DNA of 58,767 nucleotides from an uncultured Oscillospiraceae bacterium (GCA_934646185.1 CAKUEH010000016.1:1-58767), one strand, 5' to 3'; positions 15,348-24,680 are shown, counted from the stretch's first letter. Made by a program: numbers and translations. Notes: a model not told the origin generated them from the sequence alone.

Positions 15348-17507
15348 ATGGAAACCAAACAAGAGCATTACGAATCCATGATGCAGGCGATCACCCGCTA
15401 CGCCCCCTCCGCGGATCTGGAGGTCATCCAGCGGGCATATGAATACGCCGACGAAAAGCATAAAAATCAGCTCCGCAAATCCGGAGAGCCCTATATCATC
15501 CATCCGCTGGCCGTGGCCGAGATCGTGGCCGAGATCGGCCTCGACACCGACGCGATCACGGCGGCGCTGCTGCACGACTGTCTGGAGGACACCGACGCGA
15601 GCTTTGAGGAGATCTCGCGCCTGTTCGGCGAGACGGTCGCGAATCTGGTCGAGGGCGTCACAAAGCTGACGCGCGTGCAGTATTCCACGATGGAAGAGCA
15701 GCAGATGGAAAATCTGCGCAAGATGTTCATGGCCATGTCGAAGGACATCCGCGTCATCCTCATCAAGATCTCGGACCGCCTGCACAATACCCGGACGCTG
15801 CAGTACCAGACGCCGGCCAAGCAGATCTCCAAGTCCATGGAGACGATGGAGGTCTACGCGCCGCTGGCGCACCGGCTCGGCATGCAGAAGATCAAGTGGG
15901 AGCTGGAGGACACGTCTTTACAGTACCTCGACCCCGAGGGCTATCAGGAGATCATCGACTATCTCAAAAAGAACGAGGACAGCGCCAACAGCTTCATGAA
16001 CGCCATCCAGTCGAAGATCACGAACCGGCTGGCCTCCGTCGGCATCCATGGCTCCATCTATGGCCGCATCAAGCACACCTATTCCATCTACCGCAAGATG
16101 CGCGCGCAGAACAAGACCATCGACGAGCTGTACGACCTGTACGCGTTCCGCGTGATCGTGGACAATATCGCCGACTGCTATAACGTCCTCGGCCATATCC
16201 ACGATCTGTTCAATCCCATTCCGGGCCGGTTCAAGGACTATATCTCCACGCCAAAGCCCAACATGTACCAGTCTCTGCACACGACCGTCATCGGCTCGCA
16301 GGGCATCCCGTTTGAGGTGCAGATCCGCACGTGGGAAATGCACCAGACGGCGGAATACGGCGTCGCGGCGCACTGGAAATACAAGCAGCATGTGGGCGAG
16401 GGCTCGGAAAAGGAATTCGAGTGGGTGCGAAGACTCCTGGAAAACCAGCAGGACGTCGAAGCCGACGACTATATCCACTCGCTCAAGGTCGATATGTTCG
16501 ACGACGAGGTCTTCGTCTTTACCCCCAAGGGCAAGGTCATCTCCCTGCCCGCAGGCTCCACGCCGATCGATTTTGCCTACGCCATCCACTCCGCCGTCGG
16601 CAACTCCATGATCGGCGCGAAGGTCAATAACCGCATCGCAAGCTACGACGCGCCGCTGCATAACGGCGACATCGTCGAGATTTTAACCTCCAAATCCGCC
16701 AAGGGCCCGAGCCGCGACTGGCTGAACATCTGCCAGTCCAATCAGGCGCGCATCAAGATCAAGCAGTGGTTCAAGCGCGAGAAGCGCGACGAAAACATCG
16801 TCCGCGGCAAGACGAGCTTTGAGGCCGAGCTGCGCCACGCCGGCGTCGATCCCGACATTCTCCAGAACGCCGAGGTCCTGCCGGTCATTCTCAAAAAGGT
16901 CAGCTTTGAATGTCTGGACGATATGTACGCCGCCATCGGCTACGGCGGTCTGACCGCCGCGAAGGCCGTCGGCCGCATCCGCGACGATCTGACGAAAGCG
17001 ACCCGCTCGCTGGCGCCCAAGCCGCTCGCGCGGCAGGAGACGCCCGCCGTCAATTCCTCCGGCGTCATCGTTGAGGATATCGGCTCGTGCATGATCAAAT
17101 TCAGCCGCTGCTGCACGCCGGTCCCCGGCGACGAGATCATCGGCTTTATCACCAAGGGCTACGGCGTGTCCGTCCACCGGAAGGACTGCCCGAACGCGAA
17201 GGCCGCGCTCGACCCCGCGCAGAAGGGCCGCTGGGTCAAGGTCACGTGGGCGGAGGCCCCGGACGCGATGTTCTCCACGTCGCTGGAGATCGAGGCCGAC
17301 GACCGCGACGGGCTGATGCTGGATGTGGCGACGATCCTCACGTCCCTGCGCCTGCGCACGAGCGAGATGAGCGCCCGCTCCGTCGGCGGCGGCACGGCCA
17401 TCGTCTGCCTGCGCTTCGGCGTCCACAACCTCACCGAGCTTGAAAACGTCCGCACAAGACTGCGCGGCATCTCGGGCGTGCATAATGTCGAGAGAGGAAC
17501 GGAATAA
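15348..17507 (+). CDS. relA: Bifunctional (p)ppGpp synthetase/hydrolase Rel
   Basis: Long RelA/SpoT homologue of 719 residues that makes and breaks the alarmone (p)ppGpp in the stringent response. The HD hydrolase domain is intact (H52, HD at 76-77, ED at 80-81). The synthetase domain contains RFKDYI near 294, followed by YQSLHT; RFKD is the basic form found in bifunctional Rel enzymes, not the acidic form of E. coli RelA. A TGS domain (about 385-445, FTPKGKVISLP), zinc-finger/helical region with CCTPVPGD near 587, and a C-terminal ACT domain (about 645-719) follow. Start ATG 15348 immediately follows the recJ stop. The pair recJ-rel is a typical Firmicutes order, usually followed by dtd as here. 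Confidence 0.96.
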   Translation: METKQEHYESMMQAITRYAPSADLEVIQRAYEYADEKHKNQLRKSGEPYIIHPLAVAEIVAEIGLDTDAITAALLHDCLEDTDASFEEISRLFGETVANLVEGVTKLTRVQYSTMEEQQMENLRKMFMAMSKDIRVILIKISDRLHNTRTLQYQTPAKQISKSMETMEVYAPLAHRLGMQKIKWELEDTSLQYLDPEGYQEIIDYLKKNEDSANSFMNAIQSKITNRLASVGIHGSIYGRIKHTYSIYRKMRAQNKTIDELYDLYAFRVIVDNIADCYNVLGHIHDLFNPIPGRFKDYISTPKPNMYQSLHTTVIGSQGIPFEVQIRTWEMHQTAEYGVAAHWKYKQHVGEGSEKEFEWVRRLLENQQDVEADDYIHSLKVDMFDDEVFVFTPKGKVISLPAGSTPIDFAYAIHSAVGNSMIGAKVNNRIASYDAPLHNGDIVEILTSKSAKGPSRDWLNICQSNQARIKIKQWFKREKRDENIVRGKTSFEAELRHAGVDPDILQNAEVLPVILKKVSFECLDDMYAAIGYGGLTAAKAVGRIRDDLTKATRSLAPKPLARQETPAVNSSGVIVEDIGSCMIKFSRCCTPVPGDEIIGFITKGYGVSVHRKDCPNAKAALDPAQKGRWVKVTWAEAPDAMFSTSLEIEADDRDGLMLDVATILTSLRLRTSEMSARSVGGGTAIVCLRFGVHNLTELENVRTRLRGISGVHNVERGTE

Positions 17508-17523
17508 ACGCGGCAGACGTAAG

Positions 17524-17620
17524 ACTCCCCTTCCAGGGGCCGATTCCCCCTGTCAGGGGGAAATGGCCCGAAGGGCCAAAGAGGGTAGGGACGCGGGCGC
17601 AAAGCGCCTGAGCGGTCGCA
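17524..17620. repeat. Intergenic palindromic repeat (CTCCCC/GATTCCCCC type)
   Basis: Contains nested short palindromes TTCCCCCTG/CAGGGGGAA and GGCCC/GGGCC plus GCGCAAAGCGC. Part of the same text recurs inverted at 48815-48870, so it belongs to the AAAGGCTCCCC repeat family seen elsewhere in the window. It may also end the rel transcript. Confidence 0.7.
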
Positions 17621-17682
17621 GCAGGCAGCGGCAAAAAAACGAACGACCTTCGGCGAATTCGCATGCACTGCCATGTTTCATT

Positions 17683-17910
17683 GTAGGGGCCGATGCCCAC
17701 ATCGGCCCGGCAGGATGCACGTTTTTACAGAAATCTCCAGTGAATTCGCAGCTGCCCAATGGGCCGACAGAGTCGTCGGCCCCTACGTCACCCCTTCGCG
17801 CTCCCTGTAGGGGCGGACGACTCTGTCCGCCCGCAGAATATACCGATTTTACGAAAATCTGCGGCGAATTCGTAACTTCCCAATGGGCCGATGTGGGCAT
17901 CGGCCCCTAC
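17683..17910. repeat. Two GTAG-hairpin repeat pairs (REP/BIME-like)
   Basis: Four hairpins are present: GTAGGGGC-type heads at 17683-17708 and 17807-17832, and inverted heads ending in CCCCTAC at 17761-17786 and 17885-17910. Each has the tetranucleotide GTAG (or CTAC) at the outer edge of a GC-rich palindrome with a different stem. The connectors share GAATTCG and CCCAATGGG text. The arrangement matches REP sequences in head-to-head BIME order. Together with 17524-17620 this accounts for the 472-base rel-dtd gap. Confidence 0.8.
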
Positions 17911-17979
17911 ATGGTTCCGGCGAATTCGTACTGCGCTGCAAATTTGCAGGACACCCCCACAAAACGAAAGGATCTCACT

Positions 17980-18429
17980 ATGAAAGCAGTCGTCACCCGC
18001 GTGAATTCCGCCAGTGTTTCCATTGACGGCGCCGTTCACGGAATGATCGGAAAAGGGTTTTTGATCCTGCTCGGTATCGGGCCGGAGGATACGCCCGCAC
18101 TTTGCCGGAAGCTGGCCGAAAAGGTGCTGGGGCTTCGGGTGTTCCGCGATGAGAATGACAAAATGAACCGATCGCTCGCCGACGTCGGCGGGAGCGTCCT
18201 CGTCGTGAGCCAGTTCACGCTCTACGGCGACGTGAGCCACGGCCGCAGGCCGAGCTTCATCGGCGCGGCCAAGCCTGATCTGGCGATCCCGCTTTACGAG
18301 CAGTTCCTTGCCGAGTGCGAACGCCTCGGCTTCCCGCCGCAGCACGGCGAATTCGGAGCCTATATGCAGGTCGCGTCGGAAAACGACGGGCCCGTGACGC
18401 TGATCGTCGACACGGACGATCTCAGATAA
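17980..18429 (+). CDS. dtd: D-aminoacyl-tRNA deacylase
   Basis: A 149-residue enzyme that removes D-amino acids (and misloaded glycine) from tRNA, a translation quality-control step. The two signature strands of the Dtd active site are present: SQFTLYGD (about residues 78-85) and GPVTLIVDTD (about 137-146, containing the cross-subunit Gly-Pro motif). Length is standard. The start ATG 17980 follows GAAAGGATCTCACT. A long upstream open frame exists but runs through intergenic repeats and is not coding. The next gene begins nine bases after the stop, so dtd, the hydrolase and hemZ form one unit. Confidence 0.95.
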   Translation: MKAVVTRVNSASVSIDGAVHGMIGKGFLILLGIGPEDTPALCRKLAEKVLGLRVFRDENDKMNRSLADVGGSVLVVSQFTLYGDVSHGRRPSFIGAAKPDLAIPLYEQFLAECERLGFPPQHGEFGAYMQVASENDGPVTLIVDTDDLR

Positions 18430-18438
18430 GGAGACGCT

Positions 18439-19041
18439 ATGAACATTCAGACGCTCACGCTGGGGCCGCTGGCCACCAACTGCTATCTGGTGCGCGCGGA
18501 GGAAAGCCCCCGCGCCGTCATCATTGACCCCGCCGCAAATTCCAAACGGCTGCTGGCCGCGCTGGAAGATCAGGGACTGACGCTCGAGGCGATCTTGCTG
18601 ACGCACGCGCATTTTGACCACATCGGCGCGCTCAAAAACCTGCGCGCGGCGACGGATGCGCCGGTCTATATCGGCGAGGCCGACAAGGACGACCCCAGCC
18701 ACATGTGCCACGATCTGCTGATCTATACCGACACGTACCGGGACGGCGATACCGTTGCGGCGGGCGGTTTGACGTTTCAGGTGCTCTCTACGCCCGGCCA
18801 CACGCCGGGCTCCGTGTGCCTGCTGTGCGAAAACGCGCTTTTCTCCGGCGATACGCTCTTCGCGGGCTCGTATGGCCGGACGGATTTCCCCGGCGGAAGC
18901 AGCCGGGATATGGCCGCGTCCCTGAAGCGGCTGTCCAAACTGCCGCCCGAGACGCGCGTGCTGCCCGGCCACGGGCCGTCCAGCACCATCGAAGAAGAGC
19001 TGCGCACCAATCCGTATCTGCGGGGGCTCGGGATCGAATGA
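18439..19041 (+). CDS. Metallo-beta-lactamase fold hydrolase (glyoxalase II-like)
   Basis: A 200-residue cytoplasmic hydrolase. The zinc-binding motif THAHFDHIG lies at about residues 54-62; further ligands are in TPGHTPGS (near 116), SGDTLF (near 138) and the C-terminal LPGHGP (near 174). This set matches the YcbL/YqgX type-II glyoxalase-like group rather than true beta-lactamases. The substrate is probably a thioester such as S-lactoylglutathione-like or bacillithiol-type conjugates, but this is inferred. ATG 18439 has AAGGAGACGCT in front. Its stop overlaps the hemZ start by four bases (ATGA), so translation is coupled. Confidence 0.88.
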   Translation: MNIQTLTLGPLATNCYLVRAEESPRAVIIDPAANSKRLLAALEDQGLTLEAILLTHAHFDHIGALKNLRAATDAPVYIGEADKDDPSHMCHDLLIYTDTYRDGDTVAAGGLTFQVLSTPGHTPGSVCLLCENALFSGDTLFAGSYGRTDFPGGSSRDMAASLKRLSKLPPETRVLPGHGPSSTIEEELRTNPYLRGLGIE

Positions 19042-20507
19042 AGCTGTATCTGAAAAACCACACCGAGCGCTATCCCGTCGAGCAGCTGCAGCTGCAGCTG
19101 TTCGCGCAGGAGCCGAGCGAATTCTGCACCGAGCCGTTTACCGGCGACGGGACGGTCTCCTCCCTTTCGCGGGGAAAGCAGTACCTGACGGCCACGGCGA
19201 AGGTCACATATCAGGGCAAGACCGGCTTCGCTGTCAACCGCGTGCGGCTGGACAGGGCTGACGTGCGCGCGACGCGGCGTATTCTGCAGCGCAGCTATTA
19301 TCTGGCCGCTTTGCAGGTGCTGCCCGCCGCGCCGCCGTGGGGCGCGCTCTCCGGCGTGCGGCCGACAAAGCTGTCGACAAAGTGTCTGACGGCGGGCGGC
19401 AGCGAAAAGGACGCGGAACGGCTGCTGCGCGAGGTCTATTTCGTCTCGCCGGAGCGGGCGCGGCTCTGCGTCGACGCCTCCCGGCACACGGTCGAGGCGG
19501 CAAAGAGACTTGACGCGGACGATCTTTCCGTGTATATTGGGATTCCGTTCTGCCCGACGCGCTGCGCGTACTGCTCGTTCGTGAGTCAGTCCATCGAGCG
19601 CTTCGGGGCGTTTTTGCCTGCGTATCTGGACGCGCTGCTGCGTGAGATCGCGCACACCGGCGCGCTGCTCAAAGACTCGGGCTTCCACATCCGCACGCTC
19701 TATATGGGCGGCGGCACGCCGACGACGCTCACAAGCGCGCAGATGGCGCGGCTGCTGGAGGCGGTCAACACGCATTTTGACCTCTCGCGCTGTCTGGAAT
19801 TCACCGTCGAGGGCGGAAGACCCGATACGCTGGATCCGGAAAAGCTCCGCGTCATCAAAGACGGCGGCGCGACGCGCATCTCCATCAACCCGCAGACCAT
19901 GTCCGACAAGGTGCTCGAGGCCGTGGGCCGCAGACACACGGCGCGGCAGACCGTCGAGGCGTATGCGCAGGCCGTCCGGGCCGGGTTCGACGATATCAAC
20001 ATGGATCTCATCGCGGGCCTGCCCGCGGACGACGAAGCGGGCTTCGCCGGCTCTATCCGGCAGGTGCTGGATCTAAACCCCAGCAACATCACGGTCCACA
20101 CGCTGGCTCTGAAAAAGGGCGCGGCGCTGTTCGGCTCGCGCATGGCCCTTCCTTCGCAGGAGGCGGTCGCCGCCATGCTCACGGGCGCGGAGAACGCGCT
20201 GCGGCAGAGCGGCTACGAGCCGTATTACCTCTACCGGCAGAAGTACATGTCCGGCAGCTTTGAAAATACCGGCTGGTGCCGGCCGGGCTATACCGGGCTT
20301 TACAACATATACATGATGGAGGAGCTGCACACCATCCTCTCTCTCGGCGGCGGCGGGATGAACAAGATCAATCTCCCGGAGGAAAAGCTCGCCCGCTACC
20401 ACAATCCGAAGATCCCGCAGGACTATATCTCCCGCATCGACACGATCCTGGAGCAGAAAGACGAGATCTTCTCGATCCTGCGTGAGATCCGCGAACAGAA
20501 CCCGTAA
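19038..20507 (+). CDS. hemZ: Oxygen-independent coproporphyrinogen dehydrogenase-like radical SAM protein HemZ
   Basis: A 489-residue radical SAM protein. The cluster motif CPTRCAYC is at about residues 172-179, preceded by YIGIPF, and the HemN-type core continues with MGGGTPTTL, EGGRPDTL and RISINPQT. The N-terminal about 160 residues are the extra domain typical of clostridial HemZ. HemZ is classed with oxygen-independent coproporphyrinogen III oxidases, which convert coproporphyrinogen III to protoporphyrinogen IX anaerobically. No other heme gene is in the window, so an actual role in heme synthesis is not certain here. Start ATG 19038 overlaps the preceding stop. Confidence 0.9.
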   Translation: MKLYLKNHTERYPVEQLQLQLFAQEPSEFCTEPFTGDGTVSSLSRGKQYLTATAKVTYQGKTGFAVNRVRLDRADVRATRRILQRSYYLAALQVLPAAPPWGALSGVRPTKLSTKCLTAGGSEKDAERLLREVYFVSPERARLCVDASRHTVEAAKRLDADDLSVYIGIPFCPTRCAYCSFVSQSIERFGAFLPAYLDALLREIAHTGALLKDSGFHIRTLYMGGGTPTTLTSAQMARLLEAVNTHFDLSRCLEFTVEGGRPDTLDPEKLRVIKDGGATRISINPQTMSDKVLEAVGRRHTARQTVEAYAQAVRAGFDDINMDLIAGLPADDEAGFAGSIRQVLDLNPSNITVHTLALKKGAALFGSRMALPSQEAVAAMLTGAENALRQSGYEPYYLYRQKYMSGSFENTGWCRPGYTGLYNIYMMEELHTILSLGGGGMNKINLPEEKLARYHNPKIPQDYISRIDTILEQKDEIFSILREIREQNP

Positions 20508-20520
20508 AAGGAGGGCTTCC

Positions 20521-21846
20521 ATGGACACCTTATTTTCTCATGTCAACGTCGTTACGATGAACGAGCAGATGACGCTCTGGCAGGACGCCTTCGTCGGCGT
20601 CGCCGACGGCAAGATCGCGTATATGGCGAAAAAGCCGCCCGAGGAAAAGCCGAAGAAGATCATTGACGCGACCGGCATGGTCTTGATGCCGGGCCTTATC
20701 AACTGCCATACGCATCTGCCCATGTATCTGCTGCGCGGCTATGCCGACGATCTGAATCTGCAGGACTGGCTGCAGCACTATATCTTCCCGCGTGAAGACC
20801 GGCTCGACGGCCGCGCCGTCAAAGCGGCCACAACGCTCGCCATCGCCGAAGCGCTGCGCTTCGGCACGACGAGCGTGTCGGACATGTATTATTTCTGCGA
20901 CGAGATCTGCCAGGCCGTGGCCGAGTCCGGCATCAAGGCCAATATCTCCCGCGGCACGTCCATGTTTCTGGGAGACGACTTCTGCTTCGATACCTTCCCG
21001 GCCTGCCAGGAGCTGGTCGCGCTCAAGGACAAATGGCACAATTACGACAATGGCCGCATCAAAATCGAGGCCTCCGTCCACGCCGAGTATACCTCGACGT
21101 ATCAGCTCTGGGACGCGCTGGCGGAGTATGCCGTCAACAACGGCCTGCAATTACAGGTACACCTGTCCGAGACGAAGAAGGAGCACGACGCGTGCGTGGA
21201 GAAATACGGCCTCACGCCCGCGCAGGTACTCGACTGCCATCATGTGTTCCACGTGCCCACGGTCGCGGCGCACTGCGTCCATGTGACGCAGGAGGACATG
21301 CAGCTGCTGGCAAAGCGCCATGTCTCCGCGGCGCACTGCCCGGTCAGCAATCTGAAGCTGGCCTCCGGCTGCGCGGACGTGCTCGGCATGGTCAGGGCCG
21401 GGATGAATGTCTGCCTCGGCACCGACTCCGTCGCGTCCAACAACAACCTCGATCTGTTCGAGGAGATCAAGGCCGCCGCGCTCATGGCCAAGGGCAGGAC
21501 CGGCGACCCGAAGGCGCTGCCGGCGGAGGCTGCTCTTATGATGGCGACGGTCTGCGGCGCGAGAGCGCAGGGCAGAAGCGCCGAATGCGGCGTCATCGAG
21601 CTCGGCATGGACGCCGATCTCATTCTGCTGGACTTCAACCAGCCGCATCTGATCCCGTGCCACAACGTGCTCTCGCAGCTCGTCTACGCGGCCTCCGGCC
21701 ACGACGTCGCGCTGACGATGGTGCGCGGCAGGATCCTGTACGCGGACGGCAAATACCCCACGCTGGACGTTGCGGGCGCTCTGAAGGAGCTGCACGACTA
21801 CGCGATCCCCAGAGTGTTCTCTGATGAACCGGAGGCGCAGGCATGA
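20521..21846 (+). CDS. mtaD: 5-methylthioadenosine/S-adenosylhomocysteine deaminase-type amidohydrolase
   Basis: A 441-residue amidohydrolase of the TRZ/ATZ/MtaD group that deaminates adenosine-type nucleosides such as methylthioadenosine or S-adenosylhomocysteine. Metal ligands are visible: HTH at residues 64-66, the histidine in VHLSE near 213, HCVHV near 250, and the aspartate in LGTDS near 301, followed by SNNNLD, which is characteristic of the group. ATG 20521 is chosen because AAGGAGGGCTTCC precedes it. Length fits the family (430-450). Guanine deaminase or another purine deaminase is an alternative. Stop and next start overlap (ATGA), so it is coupled to the flippase gene. Confidence 0.87.
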   Translation: MDTLFSHVNVVTMNEQMTLWQDAFVGVADGKIAYMAKKPPEEKPKKIIDATGMVLMPGLINCHTHLPMYLLRGYADDLNLQDWLQHYIFPREDRLDGRAVKAATTLAIAEALRFGTTSVSDMYYFCDEICQAVAESGIKANISRGTSMFLGDDFCFDTFPACQELVALKDKWHNYDNGRIKIEASVHAEYTSTYQLWDALAEYAVNNGLQLQVHLSETKKEHDACVEKYGLTPAQVLDCHHVFHVPTVAAHCVHVTQEDMQLLAKRHVSAAHCPVSNLKLASGCADVLGMVRAGMNVCLGTDSVASNNNLDLFEEIKAAALMAKGRTGDPKALPAEAALMMATVCGARAQGRSAECGVIELGMDADLILLDFNQPHLIPCHNVLSQLVYAASGHDVALTMVRGRILYADGKYPTLDVAGALKELHDYAIPRVFSDEPEAQA

Positions 21847-23462
21847 GCGGCGGAACAGCACCCAAAAAGCAGAGCTTTTTACAGGGCGTGGCGGTCCTGA
21901 CCGCCGCGACCATCATCGTCAAGCTCCTGGGCTTCATCTACAAGGTCCCCCTGCAGAATATCCTGCAGGAGCGGGGCTTCGGCTATTTCAACACGGCCTA
22001 TGACGTGTATAACGTCCTGCTGATGATCTCCACGACGGGCCTGCCCGTCGCCGTCAGCCGGATGATCTCGCAGGCGCAGGCGCTTGAGAATTACGCGCAG
22101 ATCCGCAAGATCTATTCCGTCTCCATGAAGGTCTTTCTGACCATCGGCATCGTCGGAACGCTCGTGATGCTCGTGTTCTGCAAGCCGCTGTCCGTCATGG
22201 TCACGACGAACGAAAATTCGTGGGCGGCCATCGCGGCGCTTTCTCCGTGCGTGCTGCTCATCTGCATCGTCTCGGCCCACCGCGGCTTCTTCCAGGGCCA
22301 GAGCAACATGACGCCCACCTCCGTCAGTCAGGTCTATGAGGCCATGATCCGCGTGGTCTTCGGTCTCGGCGGCGCGTATCTGATGCTCAAAAAGACCGGC
22401 AGTCTCGTCTATGCCGCCGCGGGCGGCATCTTCGGCGTGACGGCGGGCTGCATCGTGGCGGTCGTGTATCTGCGCATCCAGTTCGGCAAGTCCAACCAGA
22501 TCCTGCGGCAGGGCGGCGGCGAGGCCAAGTCCACCCGCCAGACCATGAAGGAGCTGCTCGTTATCGCCATCCCCATCACGCTGGGCTCGGCGGGACTGCA
22601 GATCATCAATCTGTTCGACACGATGATCTATATGCGGCGGCTGACCGGCGCACTCGCGTGGTCGTCCGACGCGGCGGATACGGCCAAGGGCATCTATAAC
22701 TTCTGCCAGACCATCTTCAATCTCCCCTGCTCGCTCATCACGCCCATCACGATCTCGATCATCCCGACCGTGACCGCCGCGCTGACCAAAAACAACGCCG
22801 CGGGCGCGCGGCACACGGAGGAATCCGCCGTGCGCACCATGAGCCTGATCGCCATGCCGTGCGCGGTGGGTCTTGCCGTTCTGTCGGAGCCGATCATCCG
22901 CCTGCTCGCGGGCAACTACGGCCCCGAGAGCGTCGCGACCGCGACGCCGATCCTGGCCTATCTCGGCATCGCCGTGATCTTCAACAGCACGGTCCTGCTG
23001 TTCAACGCCATCATGCAGGCGCACGGGGATGTGACGACGCCGGTCATCAACATGCTCATCGGCGGCGTTGTGAAGGTCATCGTCAACTATATCCTTGTGG
23101 CCATCCCGTCTCTCAACATTATCGGCGCGGCCATCGGCACCATCGTCTGCTATGTGACCATCACGGGGCTCGATCTCATCGCCATGCGCCGCTCCGTCAC
23201 GACGCGCCCGGCCATTTTCCGCAACGTGATCCGCCCGGCGGCCGCCGCCGGGATCATGGGCGCGGCGACGTTCTTCGCCGCGGCTCTGCTGCGGAATCTG
23301 ACGGATTTGAATACCGTCGTCTGCCTCGGCGCACTGATCGCGGCGGTGATCGTGTATGTGATTTTCGTCGTTGTTCTGCGGTGCATCACGTATGAGGACT
23401 GCATGCTGCTGCCGAAGGGCGAAAAAATCGCAAAAATCCTGCATATCAAACAAAAAACATGA
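21843..23462 (+). CDS. SpoVB/MurJ-like polysaccharide flippase
   Basis: A 539-residue integral membrane protein of the MATE/PST superfamily with about 14 hydrophobic segments. The N-terminus GFIYKVPLQNILQERGFGYF and ISTTGLPVAVSRMIS match the SpoVB family, whose members move lipid-linked sugars across the membrane for peptidoglycan or spore-cortex synthesis. Start ATG 21843 overlaps the preceding stop. No glycosyltransferases are nearby. The pairing with mazG and hup downstream matches a common clostridial order (spoVB-mazG-hup). It could serve as SpoVB in sporulation or as a vegetative lipid II flippase; the sequence cannot decide. Confidence 0.85.
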   Translation: MSGGTAPKKQSFLQGVAVLTAATIIVKLLGFIYKVPLQNILQERGFGYFNTAYDVYNVLLMISTTGLPVAVSRMISQAQALENYAQIRKIYSVSMKVFLTIGIVGTLVMLVFCKPLSVMVTTNENSWAAIAALSPCVLLICIVSAHRGFFQGQSNMTPTSVSQVYEAMIRVVFGLGGAYLMLKKTGSLVYAAAGGIFGVTAGCIVAVVYLRIQFGKSNQILRQGGGEAKSTRQTMKELLVIAIPITLGSAGLQIINLFDTMIYMRRLTGALAWSSDAADTAKGIYNFCQTIFNLPCSLITPITISIIPTVTAALTKNNAAGARHTEESAVRTMSLIAMPCAVGLAVLSEPIIRLLAGNYGPESVATATPILAYLGIAVIFNSTVLLFNAIMQAHGDVTTPVINMLIGGVVKVIVNYILVAIPSLNIIGAAIGTIVCYVTITGLDLIAMRRSVTTRPAIFRNVIRPAAAAGIMGAATFFAAALLRNLTDLNTVVCLGALIAAVIVYVIFVVVLRCITYEDCMLLPKGEKIAKILHIKQKT

Positions 23463-23490
23463 AATTCCCACTTGCGAAAGAGACGAAAGT

Positions 23491-24261
23491 ATGATAAATT
23501 TTACTAGCAAACCGCGCTATACGCTGGACGACCTCATTCGGCTGGTACACGTGCTGCGCGCGCCGGGCGGCTGCCCGTGGGACGCGGCGCAGACGCATCT
23601 GTCCATCCGCCGCAATTTTCTCGAGGAAGCCTACGAGGCCTGCGAGGCGCTCGACCTGGACGACGCGGCCATGCTCCGCGAGGAGCTGGGCGACGTGCTG
23701 CTGCAGGTGCTGTTCCACGCGGATATCGAAGCCGGCCGCGGCCGCATGACCATCGACGACATTGCCGACGCGGAGTGTAAAAAGCTCATCTTCCGTCACC
23801 CGTTCCTGTTCGGCGGCGAGAGCGCCAGCTGGGACGAGCTGAAGCAGCAGGAAAAGGGACAGAAAACGACCGGCGAGGCCATGCAGGGCGTCGCCAGATC
23901 GCTCCCGGCGACATGGCGGGCGGAGAAAATCCAGAAAAAAGCCGCGAAAACCGGCTTTCGCTGGGAATCCGCCGGGCAGGCGCTGGATAAACTAGCAGAA
24001 GAAGCGCAGGAGCTGCGCGAGGCCGTACGGGACGATACGAACATCGACGAGGAGCTGGGCGACATGCTCTTCGCCGCCGTCCGCGTCGCCTCCACGCTGG
24101 ACAGGGATCCTGAACAGGCGCTGCACAGCGCCTGTGAAAAATTCATCAAACGATTTACCGCTATGGAGCAGAGCATTCTCGCAGACGGGCGCACTCCGGA
24201 GGAGTTGTCCCGCGAGGAGCTGCTTGCCAGTTGGGACGCGCAAAAACGTAACGGGCGGTGA
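23491..24261 (+). CDS. mazG: Nucleoside triphosphate pyrophosphohydrolase MazG
   Basis: A 256-residue all-alpha NTP pyrophosphatase that hydrolyses NTPs, including non-canonical ones, to NMP and pyrophosphate. Two MazG repeats are visible. The first has the magnesium-binding EEAYE (about residues 46-50) and EELGDVLLQV (near 67); the second has EEAQELREA (near 171) and EELGDMLF (near 187). ATG 23491 lies 28 bases after the flippase stop with a modest site (GAGACGAAAGT). The length is typical of the two-domain form. It is followed by hup after 37 bases. Confidence 0.93.
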   Translation: MINFTSKPRYTLDDLIRLVHVLRAPGGCPWDAAQTHLSIRRNFLEEAYEACEALDLDDAAMLREELGDVLLQVLFHADIEAGRGRMTIDDIADAECKKLIFRHPFLFGGESASWDELKQQEKGQKTTGEAMQGVARSLPATWRAEKIQKKAAKTGFRWESAGQALDKLAEEAQELREAVRDDTNIDEELGDMLFAAVRVASTLDRDPEQALHSACEKFIKRFTAMEQSILADGRTPEELSREELLASWDAQKRNGR

Positions 24262-24298
24262 ACAATAAATTCATACTTTAGGAAAAGAGGATCTACAC

Positions 24299-24574
24299 AT
24301 GAATAAGACCGAATTGATCGCGGAAGTCGCAAAGAAGTGCGGCATGTCCAAGAAGGACGCGGAAAAGGCTGTCACCACCACGTTCGACACCATCGCAGAG
24401 GCTCTGAGCCAGGGCGATAAGGTCCAGCTCGTCGGCTTCGGCGGCTTCGAGACGAAGAAGCGCGAGGCGCGCATGGGCCGCAACCCCAAGACGAAGGAAG
24501 CCATCGAGATCCCGGCGACCACCATCCCCGTCTTCAAGGCCGGCAAGGCGCTGAAGGACAAGACCGCAAAATAA
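24299..24574 (+). CDS. hup: DNA-binding protein HU
   Basis: A 91-residue histone-like protein. The sequence MNKTELIAEVAKK, the beta-arm GRNPKTKEAIEIP with the conserved proline that kinks DNA, and FKAGKALK at the end are all typical of HU. The dimer binds and bends DNA and compacts the nucleoid. ATG 24299 has GGAAAAGAGGATCTACAC upstream. A strong terminator directly follows the gene. In this lineage hup is usually constitutive and abundant. Confidence 0.97.
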   Translation: MNKTELIAEVAKKCGMSKKDAEKAVTTTFDTIAEALSQGDKVQLVGFGGFETKKREARMGRNPKTKEAIEIPATTIPVFKAGKALKDKTAK

Positions 24575-24584
24575 TGGATCTTTG

Positions 24585-24614
24585 CAGGGCAGCCGAAAGG
24601 CTGCCCTGTTTTTT
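24585..24614 (+). terminator. Terminator after hup
   Basis: The perfect stem CAGGGCAGCC/GGCTGCCCTG with a GAAA tetraloop is followed by TTTTTT. Confidence 0.9.
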
Positions 24615-24644
24615 GTGTTTTCCGTATTTTTTCAGGATTTCCGG

Positions 24645-24673
24645 TTGACTTTTCCGGGTTTTCCGGCTATAAT
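24645..24673 (+). promoter_or_regulatory. Strong promoter of rpsF-ssb-rpsR
   Basis: TTGACT (24645-24650) and TATAAT (24668-24673) have a 17-base spacer, near consensus. Confidence 0.85.
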
Positions 24674-24680
24674 AAATCGG

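Noticed and set aside
17440..17980. Long upstream extension of dtd
   Set aside because: The frame passes through the end of rel and the GTAG repeats; the ribosome site and family length fix the start at 17980.
21879..23510. Minus-strand open frame of 543 codons opposite the flippase
   Set aside because: Its His/Asp/Arg-rich composition is the antisense image of a membrane protein gene.
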